Counted from the stretch's first letter, positions 50,542 to 61,009 are shown. The stretch is DNA of 64,000 bases from Psychrobacter immobilis (GCF_904846225.1 NZ_CAJGZJ010000012.1:1-64000); one strand, 5' to 3'. Notes: generated by a model not told the origin, from the letters alone. Made by a program: numbers and translations.

Positions 50542-50858
50542 GATATAGCTCCTATACTTAAAAGGGATAAGCTTAAAATTCAGCTTTAGTCGATACTGAC
50601 AGAGGCTATATAATCATAACAACCTAAGTCTTAAGCATCATTAGTTAAATAGATTGCTACTTACATAAAGTGCTGACTATATCCAAAATCCATAGAAATT
50701 TGCTTAGTCAGCATCTATCAGCGAGTAACTTTTTGCTAGAATGCAATAAACCGGACATTATACGCATGTTTATTAGATTAATAAAGCCCTGCTTTTCACT
50801 CTTCTATATAAAGCCTTGAAAGTGCGCGATAAAGCTGCCCAATTAAATGCTTATATAG
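50542..50858. other. Spacer between yceD and rpmF
   Basis: 317 bases with no gene and no clear hairpin. Usually this spacer is only a few tens of bases in related operons. Confidence 0.4.
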
Positions 50859-51452
50859 CTAAAGCTTGCCTTTAAGTGAGGCCAAAGCAGCAAAAGGATT
50901 TTCGACTTCTTCCTCTTCTGGAATCTCACCAAACTGCTCTACGGTCATCTCACAATCCACATGCTTCGGTGCCATAGGAGTCTTGAGCAATATCTCATCT
51001 TCAACCAGTTTCTTAAATGGCAATAAGCGCTCTGGTGATTGCTCAGTAATGATTTCATCAAGTAATAAATAATCTTGCTCTTCATTTACTGAACGTATTT
51101 GGCTCTCGTTTTCAAGCAAGGCGATATTATAATCATCAGACAAATCTATAGCAACTGGCTGCAAACAACGCTGACAAGTTAACCAAACGTCACCAGTCAG
51201 TGTAAAAGCTAAATGTAGGACGTTATTGCGTCTGTATAATTTAGCATTGAGCTGCATTTGTGATTGCTCATGTTCTGTTGACAACACGGTAGCAAGACGT
51301 TTAAAAGAGCCTGGCTCTACTTCTCCTTGCCATTCATAACCAGTGTCTGCCCATTTATCTAAAGAAATATGCTCAGGCATGCTGGTAGATACAGGCGCTT
51401 TTTTATTGTCAGCGTGTGGTGCTGACGGATTATTTTTTGGAGTGCTTGACAT
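50859..51452 (-). CDS. yceD: YceD family protein (DUF177)
   Basis: 197-residue DUF177 protein; its homologues lie upstream of rpmF across bacteria and have been linked to 23S rRNA accumulation. The metal-binding-like CQRCLQP motif and the acidic C-terminal EEEEVENPFAALASLKGKL are characteristic. I prefer the ATG at 51452, with GAGG seven bases ahead; an ATG at 51464 is possible. The N-terminal 25 residues are polar and not conserved. Confidence 0.9.
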   Translation of the reverse strand: MSSTPKNNPSAPHADNKKAPVSTSMPEHISLDKWADTGYEWQGEVEPGSFKRLATVLSTEHEQSQMQLNAKLYRRNNVLHLAFTLTGDVWLTCQRCLQPVAIDLSDDYNIALLENESQIRSVNEEQDYLLLDEIITEQSPERLLPFKKLVEDEILLKTPMAPKHVDCEMTVEQFGEIPEEEEVENPFAALASLKGKL

Positions 51453-51606
51453 GCGCGGCCTCATTCATCAAAACGGTGTATAATATTGCCTGCCATACTA
51501 ACGGAAAGCACTGAGCTGCGCTAGCGATAGTGTGTTAAATTTTTTTAGCTGCTCTATATAAATCTATCTACTCATCTTTATCATTTATTTGGTCAATATC
51601 CTATCT

Positions 51607-52350
51607 ATGTATTCAGTTAACAATAAAATTGATTTTTCTAACTTGCTATCTTCTGTCAAAGCCAAAAATCTGCTGCATCATCTAAGCGAGCTAGCAAATA
51701 ACAATGAAGCAGCTTTTACTGACTCAATGAAAATTGAAAAAAGTGAGCGTTTAACAAAATTGAAAAGTGAATGGCAAAATCTTTCTACTATCAAAGCGAA
51801 TAGTCATACTCGGCCATCCTTTGATGATATCGAAAGAATATCTACAAATTGGCTCATTCAATTATTTAATGTTTTATTTGCAGAACAAAAAGTCGTACTA
51901 GCTCGTAGCGCGAGAGAACCAGAATACTTCCCTGCACAAGATAATCAGCCAGCAAGAATAGAGTTTGCCAATGGATTTTTTGCCAGTGCGCTGCACGAGG
52001 TGAGCCATTGGTGCGTCGCAGGTAGAAGGCGAAGGACACTTAGTGATTTTGGTTACTGGTATGCACCAGATGGACGCTCAGCAGCCCAGCAGCTCGCTTT
52101 TGAACACGTAGAGATTAAACCACAAGCATTAGAGTGTCTGTTCACTTTAGCTTGTGGTGGCTATTTTCAAGTATCGCAGGACAATTTGTTTGCAGAGTTC
52201 GATACCAGTGGTAGCACATTTGCCAATGACGTTTACCTACAGGTTGAAGCATACATTACAAAGCCGGACACGCTACCAAATGATGCCAAAACGTTATTAC
52301 TTACCTTACTTAGCATCTGTTCTTCTGACTCAGGCATTTCCTTGTTTTAA
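51607..52350 (+). CDS. epmC: Elongation factor P hydroxylase
   Basis: Matches E. coli EpmC (YfcM), which hydroxylates the beta-lysyl-modified lysine of EF-P. The conserved core ANGFFASALHEVSHWCVAG (with HxxxH), FGYWYAPDGRSAAQQLAFE and VEIKPQALECLF is clear in residues 120-190. The 247-residue protein has about 65 more residues at the N-terminus than the E. coli one. The frame begins with a TTG at 51589; I use the ATG at 51607. EpmA/EpmB and EF-P are not in this window. Confidence 0.92.
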   Translation: MYSVNNKIDFSNLLSSVKAKNLLHHLSELANNNEAAFTDSMKIEKSERLTKLKSEWQNLSTIKANSHTRPSFDDIERISTNWLIQLFNVLFAEQKVVLARSAREPEYFPAQDNQPARIEFANGFFASALHEVSHWCVAGRRRRTLSDFGYWYAPDGRSAAQQLAFEHVEIKPQALECLFTLACGGYFQVSQDNLFAEFDTSGSTFANDVYLQVEAYITKPDTLPNDAKTLLLTLLSICSSDSGISLF

Positions 52351-52634
52351 AGATCAGCTAAACTGCTGCCTAACAATAAAAATAGGCCAAGTAGTATCGA
52401 CATTAAGTTATAGATACGCCCTAATATAGCTTAGCGAAAACCTATCTCTTTCATCTGATTATTTTTTCGTTAACGATTTTCTACGGATAGTAACGCCTTG
52501 CCACTAAACTTATATTTGCTTTGCGCTATACTGATTACTGAAGCAAGCTATTTATTTGAATAATGACATGCATTCAATAAATATCAACACATTGATATGA
52601 TAAAAAACTAACAATTATAAAAGAGGGAATCGTT

Positions 52635-53255
52635 ATGCAAGTACTTTATATTCATCCAGACAACCCACAGCCACGTCTTATTGAACAAGCTGCCGATCTA
52701 TTGCGCAAAGACCAATTAATCATCTATCCCACTGATACCAGTTATGCTTTTGGTTGCCGTTTGGGAGCAAAGGATGCGCTAGAAAAGCTTAAACAAATTC
52801 GCGAACTCGATGACAAACATCAGTTCACGTTACTGTGTCGTGACTTGAGCGAAATTGCTAATTACGCCAGTGTCGACAATGTACAATTTAAACAAATAAA
52901 AGCACATACGCCAGCACCAATTACTTTTATCCTGAATGCCACAAAAGATGTACCGAAAAAACTAGCACATGCCAAGAAAAAGACTATTGGTATTCGCGTG
53001 CCGAGCAATCCTATCGCTCAAGCTCTTTTGGAAGCTATGAATGAGCCGATCTTGACCAGCTCATTAATATTGCCTAACAGAGATGATATTCTTGATGATC
53101 CATTTGAGATAGAAGATCTGCTAGGCAATCAGATAGACGTTTTGATCAATGCTGGTATAAAAACGACTAAATTGACTACTATTGTAGATATGACCAGCAG
53201 CCAGCCCGAAATTATCAGGCAAGGTGCTGCTAATGTTGATTCATTGTTGCTTTAA
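52635..53255 (+). CDS. yciO: YciO-type Sua5/YrdC-family protein
   Basis: 206 residues closely resembling E. coli YciO, a paralogue of the TsaC/Sua5 threonylcarbamoyl-AMP synthases. IHPDNPQPRLIEQAADLLRK, IIYPTDTSYAFGCRLG, FTLLCRDLSEIANYASVDN and IGIRVPSNPIAQALLEAM line up with it. Activity in tRNA t6A formation is uncertain for YciO. Shine-Dalgarno AGAGGGAA precedes the ATG. Confidence 0.92.
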   Translation: MQVLYIHPDNPQPRLIEQAADLLRKDQLIIYPTDTSYAFGCRLGAKDALEKLKQIRELDDKHQFTLLCRDLSEIANYASVDNVQFKQIKAHTPAPITFILNATKDVPKKLAHAKKKTIGIRVPSNPIAQALLEAMNEPILTSSLILPNRDDILDDPFEIEDLLGNQIDVLINAGIKTTKLTTIVDMTSSQPEIIRQGAANVDSLLL

Positions 53256-53266
53256 TAAACTAATAC

Positions 53267-53571
53267 TAAAGCACGCCCTCAACCTAGGCGATGATATCTA
53301 TAGTCAAAAAAATACTAAAAGCACTACAGTACTGCTGGAATGGATTTTTCGAAGCCTCTGTCTGCAAGGGCACAGCAAGCGAAGAAAACTTATACCAGTA
53401 GTACCTGACTATTAATGTATCTATTTAACTTTTCACCGACTATATATGGGCTAAAAATAACTAAATTTTGCCAAATGTCGTCAAATCGTTCATTAATATC
53501 TCGATCTTATTTACGCTATTTTTCTTGCTTAACTGCAAGTTATCTCATTTTTAAATTGAGGACACGCCCTA
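53267..53571. repeat. Nested composite: family 1 inside family 3
   Basis: Family 3 sequence at 53445-53571 (ends GGACACGCCCTA) and again at 53267-53298 (starts TAAAGCACG) matches the two sides of the element at 47455-47628 read in the opposite direction. The 147 bases between them are a full family 1 copy. The simplest reading is insertion of family 1 into an older family 3 element. Confidence 0.78.
53299..53446. repeat. MITE-like repeat family 1, copy c (inverted)
   Basis: Bounded by TATAGTC and GACTATATA. On the minus strand it is highly similar to 27070-27215 and less so to 12546-12687. It sits within the family 3 element described at 53267-53571. Confidence 0.85.
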
Positions 53572-53590
53572 CTTAACCAAATTTAAGCAC

Positions 53591-53624
53591 AAAAAAAAGC
53601 TCCAATTGAATTGGAGCTTTTTTA
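53591..53624 (-). terminator. Terminator of the alpha operon
   Basis: Stem AAAAAAGCTCCA / TGGAGCTTTTTT with a 7-base loop, about 25 bases beyond the rplQ stop, with T-runs on both strands. Confidence 0.88.
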
Positions 53625-53647
53625 TGAAATATATCTTTATTGCAAAA

Positions 53648-54013
53648 TTAGTCGCGATCAACCAATTCTACATAAGCCATCGGCGCATTGTCACCATCAC
53701 GGTAACCACATTTTACGATACGCAAATAACCACCTGGACGTGCTTGGTAACGAGGACCTAGCGTGCCAAATAATTTGCCTACCATAGCTTTGCTACGCAT
53801 ACGGCTGAATGCTAAACGACGGTTAGCAACGCTGTCTTCTTTAGCCATAGTGATCAATGGCTCGGCAACGCGACGTAGTTCTTTAGCTTTTGGTAAAGTT
53901 GTTTTGATCAGTTCATGCTCAAATAATGAGTTAGTCATGTTCTGAAACATTGCCTTACGATGACTGCCGGTACGACCCAGCTTGACTCCACTCTTACGAT
54001 GGCGCATAGTCAA
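53648..54013 (-). CDS. rplQ: 50S ribosomal protein L17
   Basis: 121-residue L17 with the standard [22 protein letters not shown]-terminus and [20 protein letters not shown]. Last gene of the alpha operon, 13 bases after rpoA. Confidence 0.98.
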   Translation of the reverse strand: MTMRHRKSGVKLGRTGSHRKAMFQNMTNSLFEHELIKTTLPKAKELRRVAEPLITMAKEDSVANRRLAFSRMRSKAMVGKLFGTLGPRYQARPGGYLRIVKCGYRDGDNAPMAYVELVDRD

Positions 54014-54026
54014 AAATCCTTAAAGT

Positions 54027-55034
54027 TTAACGGCTACGATAAGAAAAGCGATCATCAACACGTAAATCAGCTGGTGGCCAGTTATCTAGGCGCATACCAA
54101 GCTCTAAATCTTTAGACGCTAATACGTCTTTGATTTCAGTTAATGATTTCTTACCAAGATTTGGGGTTTTTAATAGTTCAGTCTCTGAACGTTGTACCAA
54201 ATCACCGATATAGTAAATGTTTTCAGCTTTCAAGCAGTTGGCTGAGCGAACCGTTAGTTCAAGATCGTCCACAGGGCGTAATAGCACCGGATCAACCTCT
54301 TCTTTTTCTTTCACAGGCTCAGGCGCTTCTTCAGCTTCTAGGTCAACAAAGATAGAAATCTGTTGTTGTAAAATAGTGGCTGCTTTACGAATTGCTTCTT
54401 CTGGATCTATAGTGCCATTAGTTTCAAGCTCAATGATAAGACGATCAAGATCAGTACGCTGCTCTACACGAGCGTTCTCAACCTGATAAGCAACACGGAG
54501 CACAGGACTAAAACTTGCATCAAGTTTTAAACGTCCAATTGCTTTAGTATCACCATCTTCACGGCGCTGGTTTGCTGGCTCATATCCACGACCCATTACT
54601 ACACGCAAACGCATCTTAAGATGACCACGATCGCTCAATGTACCCAAGACCAATTCTGGATTGATGATGTCTACATTATGCGGCAACGTGATATCTGCAG
54701 CAGTAATAGTGCCTGGACCTTGTTTATCCAAGGTCAAAAATACTTCATTTTGGTCATGAAGCGTGATTGCCAAGCCTTTTAAATTCAAAAGCAGGTCAAG
54801 CACATCTTCTTGTAGTCCTTCAAGCGTTGAGTATTCATGGTCAACACCATCAATCTCAGCTTCAATGACTGCAGCACCAGGTAATGAAGATAACAAGATA
54901 CGACGTAAGGCATTACCTAGGGTATGCCCAAAGCCGCGTTCTAACGGTTCGAGCGTGACTTTCGCAATCGTTTCGTTAACCGTATCCACGTTAATGGCAT
55001 TCGGCGTTAGAAACTCAGTTGCATTTAGCATCAT
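54027..55034 (-). CDS. rpoA: RNA polymerase alpha subunit
   Basis: 335-residue alpha subunit: N-terminal dimerisation domain ([23 protein letters not shown]), acidic linker, and C-terminal domain for UP-element and activator contacts ([46 protein letters not shown]). The start is one of two adjacent ATG codons with GAGGTGA ahead. Confidence 0.99.
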   Translation of the reverse strand: MMLNATEFLTPNAINVDTVNETIAKVTLEPLERGFGHTLGNALRRILLSSLPGAAVIEAEIDGVDHEYSTLEGLQEDVLDLLLNLKGLAITLHDQNEVFLTLDKQGPGTITAADITLPHNVDIINPELVLGTLSDRGHLKMRLRVVMGRGYEPANQRREDGDTKAIGRLKLDASFSPVLRVAYQVENARVEQRTDLDRLIIELETNGTIDPEEAIRKAATILQQQISIFVDLEAEEAPEPVKEKEEVDPVLLRPVDDLELTVRSANCLKAENIYYIGDLVQRSETELLKTPNLGKKSLTEIKDVLASKDLELGMRLDNWPPADLRVDDRFSYRSR

Positions 55035-55115
55035 GATGTCACCTCGATTTATTAAACTGGTTTAATTAACGCTAATTGCTCAATGCTATTTTCACAACAT
55101 TGAGCAGTGCGTTAT

Positions 55116-55757
55116 TTATTTAGAGTATAGCTCAACGATCAAGCTTTCGTTGATTTCAGCAGGTAGATCAATACGATCAGGCGCTTTTTTAAACGTGCCT
55201 TGTAGTTTGCTGTGATCAACATCAAGCCATTCTGGAATACCACGTTGTGTCGCTAGTTCAATAGCGTTTTTAATACGTAGCTGTTCGCGAGACTTCTCTT
55301 GGATAGCGATGACATCACCATCTTGAAGCTGAATTGATGGAATGTTCACACGAACAAACTCATCACGACCAGCTTTTTTTACCATAACAGTACGATGACT
55401 GACTAGCTGACGTGCTTCAGCGCGAGTTGAGCCAAAGCCCATGCGATATACCACGTTGTCTAGACGGCTCTCAAGCATTGCTAGTAGGTTTTCACCAGTA
55501 GCACCGCGCTTACGAGCCGCTTCTTTATAGTAATTAGCGAACTGACGCTCTAGTACACCGTAAATACGCTTAACTTTTTGCTTTTCACGCAACTGTAAAG
55601 CATATTCTGAGGTCTTGTTACGGCTTACACCGTGTTGACCTGGTGGACGACCAGCTTTTTTCGTTTTTACATCGTATGGTTTAACGCCAGACTTAAGACC
55701 TAAGTCTGTACCTTCACGACGTGATAATTTAAGTTTTGGTCCAATATAGCGGGCCAT
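55116..55757 (-). CDS. rpsD: 30S ribosomal protein S4
   Basis: 213-residue S4 with the [22 protein letters not shown] start and S4 domain ([27 protein letters not shown]). No Cys in the N-terminus, so it is the zinc-free form. S4 is known to repress the alpha operon by binding its leader; whether the rpsM leader here folds that way is not determined. Confidence 0.98.
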   Translation of the reverse strand: MARYIGPKLKLSRREGTDLGLKSGVKPYDVKTKKAGRPPGQHGVSRNKTSEYALQLREKQKVKRIYGVLERQFANYYKEAARKRGATGENLLAMLESRLDNVVYRMGFGSTRAEARQLVSHRTVMVKKAGRDEFVRVNIPSIQLQDGDVIAIQEKSREQLRIKNAIELATQRGIPEWLDVDHSKLQGTFKKAPDRIDLPAEINESLIVELYSK

Positions 55758-55805
55758 TGTTATGTCTCCTATAAGCTTTTGGGATAAAAAGCTTCGTCTT
55801 TAATA

Positions 55806-56195
55806 TTAGACGCGGCGCTTTTTCGGCGCACGGCAACCATTGTGTGGGATTGGGGTTACATCAGAGATGCTATTAACTTTATAACCCAATGCACCTAGTG
55901 CTCTTACCGCAGACTCACGACCCGGTCCTGGTCCTTTGACCAAAACGTCGATATTCTTAACACCATATTCTTGAGCCGCTTTACCAGCGACTTCAGCTGC
56001 AACCTGAGCTGCAAATGGTGTAGATTTACGTGAACCACGGAAGCCTTGTCCACCTGAAGTGGCCCAAGCCAATGCATTACCTTGACGATCGGTAATCGTA
56101 ACAATGGTGTTATTAAAAGACGCATGGATATGGGCTACGCCCTCCGATACTGAACGACGAGCCACCTTTTTGCGACTGCGAGTGTCTTTTGCCAT
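55806..56195 (-). CDS. rpsK: 30S ribosomal protein S11
   Basis: 129 residues; [31 protein letters not shown] and the C-terminal [19 protein letters not shown] are diagnostic. Between rpsM and rpsD, 20 and 48 bases away. Confidence 0.99.
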   Translation of the reverse strand: MAKDTRSRKKVARRSVSEGVAHIHASFNNTIVTITDRQGNALAWATSGGQGFRGSRKSTPFAAQVAAEVAGKAAQEYGVKNIDVLVKGPGPGRESAVRALGALGYKVNSISDVTPIPHNGCRAPKKRRV

Positions 56196-56215
56196 CTTTT
56201 AGCTTCCTAAGTTAA

Positions 56216-56572
56216 TTATCTTTTGAGAGGACGTGTCGGACCCTTACGAGTACGAGCATTGTTCTTGGTATTCTGACCTCTAACTGGCAGGTTACGACGA
56301 TGACGGATGCCACGGTAACAACCAAGATCAACTAAACGCTTAATATTCATTGAAACTTCACGACGAAGATCACCTTCGGTCATGTAATTTGCAATTTGTG
56401 CACGGATAGCATCTAACTGTGTATCATCTAACTGACTAACTTTAGTAGTAGGGGCAATGCCAACTGCTTCTAAGATTTTCTGAGCAGTGGTACGACCTAC
56501 ACCAAAGATGTAAGTTAGTGAAATAACAGCATGCTTATTATCCGGAATGTTTACGCCGGCAATACGAGCCAT
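56216..56572 (-). CDS. rpsM: 30S ribosomal protein S13
   Basis: 118 residues; [33 protein letters not shown] start and the basic C-terminal [15 protein letters not shown] use the ATG at 56572 with GGAGAG ahead; the frame is open nine codons upstream. First gene of the alpha operon. Confidence 0.98.
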   Translation of the reverse strand: MARIAGVNIPDNKHAVISLTYIFGVGRTTAQKILEAVGIAPTTKVSQLDDTQLDAIRAQIANYMTEGDLRREVSMNIKRLVDLGCYRGIRHRRNLPVRGQNTKNNARTRKGPTRPLKR

Positions 56573-56707
56573 TGATTTCTCTCCATTAAAGAAAAACAAG
56601 CTTATCTAGCGATAAGGGATCATTCTTCAGATTTGTTGCTGTCAATACTAAAAATTTTATAATCTCAATCTCTATTTTGGTCTAATAACCGACTTATTTT
56701 CGATTGT

Positions 56708-56738
56708 ATTATAAAAGATTTTGCATAAACTACGGCAA
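56708..56738 (-). promoter_or_regulatory. Probable alpha operon promoter
   Basis: Minus strand -35 TTGCCG (56738-56733) and perfect -10 TATAAT (56713-56708) in the 251-base rpmJ-rpsM spacer. The 19-base spacing is long, which lowers confidence. A GC-rich hairpin GGCGGATG/CATCCGCC lies directly upstream at 56741-56762. Confidence 0.5.
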
Positions 56739-56740
56739 GT

Positions 56741-56762
56741 GGCGGATGATATCGCATCCGCC
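56741..56762. other. GC-rich hairpin in the rpmJ-rpsM spacer
   Basis: Arms GGCGGATG / CATCCGCC with a 6-base loop. There is no T-run on the minus strand. It could end or stabilise the secY-rpmJ message, separating it from the alpha operon. Confidence 0.5.
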
Positions 56763-56823
56763 GTTATTTTTCAAGTATTAATTATAATAGTAACAAAAGC
56801 CTAAGGCTCAATGATACTAGATA

Positions 56824-56940
56824 TTAACCTTGACGTTGCTTGTGGCGAGGTTCTGCTGTACAGATAATATGTACACGACCTTTACGGCGCACAACTTTAC
56901 AGCTACCACAAATTTTCTTAACTGATGCTTGAACTTTCAT
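56824..56940 (-). CDS. rpmJ: 50S ribosomal protein L36
   Basis: 38 residues read directly from the sequence: [20 protein letters not shown], then [18 protein letters not shown]. The zinc-binding Cys and His set (CxxC, C, H) is intact. It lies in its usual place between secY and rpsM. Confidence 0.97.
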   Translation of the reverse strand: MKVQASVKKICGSCKVVRRKGRVHIICTAEPRHKQRQG

Positions 56941-56971
56941 AGCATGCTCCTTGAAATATCGTACCACTCAT

Positions 56972-58318
56972 TTAATGTTGAGTAGGCGATTGAATTAACG
57001 TCTGATCATGATATTGATGGGTCATCAAATGCGCTTGTATCTGCGAAATGAAATCCATTACCACAACCACCATAATCAGTAAAGACGTACCACCAAGTTG
57101 GAACGGTACACCAAACGATGACTGGACGACCATAGGCATTAAACAAATAACCGTCATATACATCGCGCCAATAAAGGTCAGTCGGTTTAATACATGATCG
57201 AGGTAACGCTGAGTTTGTTGTCCTGGGCGAATACCTGGAATATAAGCACCACTACGTTTAAGGTTTTCAGCTACTTCACGCGGACTGAATACTAATGCCG
57301 TATAAAAATAACAGAAGAAAATAATCATCGCACCGAACAGTACCAAATATAGCGGTTGCCCTGGAGACAATACTAATGCCATATTTTGTAATATCGTTTG
57401 TGTAAAGGTAGGATCAGTAGATTGACCAACCCACTGCCCTAAACTTGCTGGAAACAACAGTAAAGAACTGGCAAAAATAGCAGGAATAACCCCCGCCATA
57501 TTAAGCTTCAACGGCAAATGTGACTGCTGCTGAGCATAAATCTTGCGACCTTGTTGTTGCTTTTGCGCATAGTTTACAGGTACACGGCGCTGAGCACGTT
57601 CAATATAAACGATACCAGCAGTGACAGCTATACCTAATAACACAAAAATGAACAGTACAATCAAGTTCATCTGACCTTGATTGACTTGTTCGATAGACTG
57701 CGAAATCATACCTGGCGTACCAGCCACAATACTCGCAAAAATGAGCATTGAGATACCATTACCAACACCACGTTCTGTAATCTGCTCACCAAGCCACATT
57801 AAAAACATAGCGCCTGCTACTAAAGAAGTAACAGCGGGAATATAAAAAGTAAGGCCAGCAGATAGGGTAAGATTCTGACTGATTAAACCAGCACACATTC
57901 CTAATGACTGTACTAGTGCTAAACCAAGTGTCCCTTGACGGGTATATTTGTTTAACTTACGTCGTCCCGCTTCACCCTCTTTTTTGAGGGCTTCCAGCGA
58001 TGGCAGTACTGCAGACATCATCTGTACAATAATAGATGCTGAGATATATGGCATAATACCAAGAGCCATGATAGACATACGTTCTAGTGCACCACCTGAG
58101 AACATATTAAACATGCTCAGAATGGTATTTTCGTTGCGCGAAAACAGATCAGCCAAATTAACCGGATTAATACCCGGTACTGGAATATGTGACCCTAAAC
58201 GATAAACAATCAATGCGCCGATTAAAAATAATAAACGCGCCCATAACTCATCATACTTACGTATGAATGCAAGTGGATTGAGCGGTATACCAGCCGATGA
58301 CATTGATTGTTTTGACAC
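56972..58318 (-). CDS. secY: Preprotein translocase subunit SecY
   Basis: Central channel of the Sec translocon, ten membrane segments. [29 protein letters not shown] and the late [14 protein letters not shown] regions are typical. The preferred start is the GTG at 58318: it has GAGGAG seven bases ahead, which overlaps the rplO stop, giving 448 residues. A frame to 58342 would lie inside rplO, and an ATG at 58303 is a further option. Confidence 0.96.
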   Translation of the reverse strand: MSKQSMSSAGIPLNPLAFIRKYDELWARLLFLIGALIVYRLGSHIPVPGINPVNLADLFSRNENTILSMFNMFSGGALERMSIMALGIMPYISASIIVQMMSAVLPSLEALKKEGEAGRRKLNKYTRQGTLGLALVQSLGMCAGLISQNLTLSAGLTFYIPAVTSLVAGAMFLMWLGEQITERGVGNGISMLIFASIVAGTPGMISQSIEQVNQGQMNLIVLFIFVLLGIAVTAGIVYIERAQRRVPVNYAQKQQQGRKIYAQQQSHLPLKLNMAGVIPAIFASSLLLFPASLGQWVGQSTDPTFTQTILQNMALVLSPGQPLYLVLFGAMIIFFCYFYTALVFSPREVAENLKRSGAYIPGIRPGQQTQRYLDHVLNRLTFIGAMYMTVICLMPMVVQSSFGVPFQLGGTSLLIMVVVVMDFISQIQAHLMTHQYHDQTLIQSPTQH

Positions 58319-58322
58319 GTTA

Positions 58323-58763
58323 CTACTCCTCGATGCTACCACCAGCAGCTTCGATTGCTTGCTTAGCGCCTTTAGTTACTTTGATACCTTTAAAAGTATA
58401 AGCTTTAGTAACTTCGCCTGACAACATAACACGAGCACGCTTCATATCATGACGGATAAGGTTAGCAGCTTTAAGTGTTGCAACGCTAACGATATCGCCT
58501 TCAATTTTATTCAATTCAGACAAACGCACTTCAGCAGTCTTCATTGCCATTTTACTGGTAAAACCAAATTTTGGTAGGCGACGATACAAAGGCATTTGAC
58601 CACCTTCAAATCCTGAGCGAATGCTAGAACCTGAACGAGATTTCTGACCTTTTACACCACGACCACCAGTTTTACCAAGACCTGAACCGATACCACGACC
58701 ACGACGTTGGGCAGTTTTCTTTGCGCCAACACCTGGTGATAATTCATTTAATCTAAGACCCAT
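58323..58763 (-). CDS. rplO: 50S ribosomal protein L15
   Basis: 146 residues with the Gly/Arg-rich N-terminus [24 protein letters not shown] and the signature ending [11 protein letters not shown]. Start overlaps the rpmD stop by one base (TAATG). Confidence 0.98.
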   Translation of the reverse strand: MGLRLNELSPGVGAKKTAQRRGRGIGSGLGKTGGRGVKGQKSRSGSSIRSGFEGGQMPLYRRLPKFGFTSKMAMKTAEVRLSELNKIEGDIVSVATLKAANLIRHDMKRARVMLSGEVTKAYTFKGIKVTKGAKQAIEAAGGSIEE

Positions 58764-58942
58764 TACGCTTCCTCCACTTTTACCATGTAGTTGACGCGAT
58801 TAACCATACCACGTGTTGAAGGAGTATCTTCTACTTCAACAGTATGATTAATACGACGTAAACCCAATCCTTTCAAGCTCGCTTTGTGGCTCTTTAGGCG
58901 ATGGGCACCCGATTTAAATTGAGTGACTTTCATTTTTTTCAT
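58763..58942 (-). CDS. rpmD: 50S ribosomal protein L30
   Basis: 59 residues read from the sequence between rplO and rpsE. Family landmarks are [40 protein letters not shown] and a [10 protein letters not shown] end. It starts at the first ATG (58942); a second ATG three codons on is possible. Confidence 0.97.
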   Translation of the reverse strand: MKKMKVTQFKSGAHRLKSHKASLKGLGLRRINHTVEVEDTPSTRGMVNRVNYMVKVEEA

Positions 58943-58962
58943 CGTAACTCACCTAGTCTAAG

Positions 58963-59478
58963 TTAACCCAAGATTTCGTCTACAGATTTACCACGTTTAG
59001 CTGCCATCTTCTCTGGAGTTGACATATCACGTAAACCGTTAAACGTTGCACGAACAACGTTAGCAGTATTGGTAGAACCATAACATTTAGTCAAAACATC
59101 TTTGACACCAGCAACTTCTAATACAGCACGCATTGCGCCACCAGCGATTACGCCAGTACCTTCAGATGCAGGTTGCATATAGACTTTACTTGCGCCATGA
59201 CGTGCTTTGATTGGATGATACAAAGTTGCATCATTAAGCTCAACAGTAATCATATTACGTTTGGCAGCTTCTAGTGCTTTCTGAATAGCAGCTGGCACTT
59301 CACGTGCTTTACCGCGACCAAAACCAACACGACCATTGCCATCACCCACTACGGTCAACGCAGTGAAAGAGAAAATACGACCACCTTTAACAACTTTTGC
59401 AACGCGATCAACGGTAACTAAGCGTTCTACTAGACCGTCAGTCTGTTCATTTTTATCATTTTTATCATTTCTAGCCAT
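58963..59478 (-). CDS. rpsE: 30S ribosomal protein S5
   Basis: 171 residues; [34 protein letters not shown] is the S5 signature. The N-terminus has a short DKNDKN repeat that is not conserved. Confidence 0.98.
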   Translation of the reverse strand: MARNDKNDKNEQTDGLVERLVTVDRVAKVVKGGRIFSFTALTVVGDGNGRVGFGRGKAREVPAAIQKALEAAKRNMITVELNDATLYHPIKARHGASKVYMQPASEGTGVIAGGAMRAVLEVAGVKDVLTKCYGSTNTANVVRATFNGLRDMSTPEKMAAKRGKSVDEILG

Positions 59479-59480
59479 GA

Positions 59481-59831
59481 TTAAAACTCCAATCCATTTT
59501 CGCGAGCAGCTTCTGCTAAAGCTTTAACTCGACCATGATATTTAAAACCACTACGGTCAAAGGCAACTTTAGTTATGCCAGCTGCTTTTGCGCGTTCTGC
59601 GATCATTTGGCCTACAGACGTGGCTGCATCAGCATTACCAGTCGCGCCTGAACGCAAGCTGCCGTCCAAGGTAGATGCCTGAGCAATCACTTCACCACCG
59701 TTCGGAGAGATAATCTGGGCATAAATATGTTTTGGCGTGCGGTTAACCGTTAAGCGATGAGCGCCTAAGACACGGATATGCGCGCGGGTTTTCTTAGCTC
59801 GACGCAGACGAGCTGCTTTTTTATCAAACAT
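59481..59831 (-). CDS. rplR: 50S ribosomal protein L18
   Basis: 116 residues that bind 5S r[35 protein letters not shown] start and [26 protein letters not shown] end. Two bases separate it from rpsE. Confidence 0.98.
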   Translation of the reverse strand: MFDKKAARLRRAKKTRAHIRVLGAHRLTVNRTPKHIYAQIISPNGGEVIAQASTLDGSLRSGATGNADAATSVGQMIAERAKAAGITKVAFDRSGFKYHGRVKALAEAARENGLEF

Positions 59832-59842
59832 TTCAACTCACC

Positions 59843-60376
59843 TTATTTTTTCTTAGCTTCTTTGCGAATCACATGCTCGTCAGTATAACGAATACCTTTA
59901 CCTTTATAAGGCTCAGGTGGGCGGAAACCACGGATGTTAGCCGCTGCTTGACCAAGCTGCTGTTTATTGTTTGATTTCAAAACAATTTCAGTTTGCGTTG
60001 GGGTTTCAGCTGATACACCTTCAGGCAACGTGTATTCTACTGGATGAGAATAACCAACGTTTAAAGTTACCTTGTTACCAGTAACTTGTGCGCGATAACC
60101 AACACCAATTAACTGAAGACGTCTTTCAAAGCCTTCGTTCACACCCTTAACATAGTTATTAAGTAGAGCGCGCATGGTGCCAGTGTGCATCATAGCTTCT
60201 TTTGAATCGACTGTAGGTGAGAAAATGATAGCATCATCTTCCTGTTTCAGCTCGACCAATTCATGCAGGCGTAAAGACAAATTGCCGTTCTTGCCTTTAA
60301 CTTCGACCTGCCGATCGTTCAAAGTAACGCTTACACCATTTGGTAGCGTCACTGGGGCTTTAGCCACACGAGACAT
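59843..60376 (-). CDS. rplF: 50S ribosomal protein L6
   Basis: 177 residues; [30 protein letters not shown] at the N-terminus and the L6 signature [11 protein letters not shown]. Unusually, it is separated from rpsH by 223 bases with a terminator-like hairpin; the normal spacing is about 10-15 bases. Confidence 0.98.
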   Translation of the reverse strand: MSRVAKAPVTLPNGVSVTLNDRQVEVKGKNGNLSLRLHELVELKQEDDAIIFSPTVDSKEAMMHTGTMRALLNNYVKGVNEGFERRLQLIGVGYRAQVTGNKVTLNVGYSHPVEYTLPEGVSAETPTQTEIVLKSNNKQQLGQAAANIRGFRPPEPYKGKGIRYTDEHVIRKEAKKK

Positions 60377-60413
60377 AGGAATATTCCTTAAAAAATTAAC
60401 TTCTTTATATTAG

Positions 60414-60448
60414 CGAAAAAACTAACAGGCTAAAAAGCCTGCTAGTTT
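60414..60448 (-). terminator. Terminator-like hairpin before rplF
   Basis: On the minus strand, arms AAACTAGCAGGCT / AGCCTGTTAGTTT (one mismatch) with a 4-base loop, then TTTTTT. It lies between rpsH and rplF, about 40-70 bases before the rplF start. It could act as an internal attenuator in the spc operon; that is inference. Confidence 0.55.
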
Positions 60449-60599
60449 AGCATAATTGTTCCCATTAAACATCATTCAATTTTATCAACTTCAAATGCTT
60501 AGCTTTCTTAAAACTTATCATGAATTATTATAAATTCAGAAAAGCTTTAAGGGGTTCAAATAGACTTTATCGTCTCATTACCAATAGCATATATGCTAA

Positions 60600-60998
60600 T
60601 TAGGCAACGAATGCAACGATTTCACCACCGATACCAGCAGCACGTGCAGCACGATCACTCATGATACCTTGGCTAGTTGATACGATAGCAACACCCATAC
60701 CTTGCTTAACAGTAGGGATAGCGTCTTTACCGCGATGCTGGCGTAAACCAGGACGGCTAAAACGTTGAATAGTTTCGATGACAGCTTTGCCTTCGAAGTA
60801 TTTTAATTTGATAGATAGGGTTGCTTTGTTGTTATCTTCTGCAGTAACAACAGCGCTCGCTACATAACCTTCGCTAACCAGTAAATCAGCAATTGATTTA
60901 CGTAATTTAGAGCTCGGCATTGCTACCGATACTTTGTTAGCCATTTGTGCGTTACGAATACGGGTTAGCATATCCCCAACGGTATCTTGCATACTCAT
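60600..60998 (-). CDS. rpsH: 30S ribosomal protein S8
   Basis: 132 residues; [18 protein letters not shown] start and the S8 signature [25 protein letters not shown] end. In E. coli S8 is the translational repressor of the spc operon. Follows rpsN by 11 bases. Confidence 0.98.
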   Translation of the reverse strand: MSMQDTVGDMLTRIRNAQMANKVSVAMPSSKLRKSIADLLVSEGYVASAVVTAEDNNKATLSIKLKYFEGKAVIETIQRFSRPGLRQHRGKDAIPTVKQGMGVAIVSTSQGIMSDRAARAAGIGGEIVAFVA

Positions 60999-61009
60999 AT
61001 AGTTACTCC

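Noticed and set aside
52380..52432. Sequence GATACGCCCTAATAT resembling a family 3 end
   Set aside because: Only about ten bases match and no partner end or interior is found.
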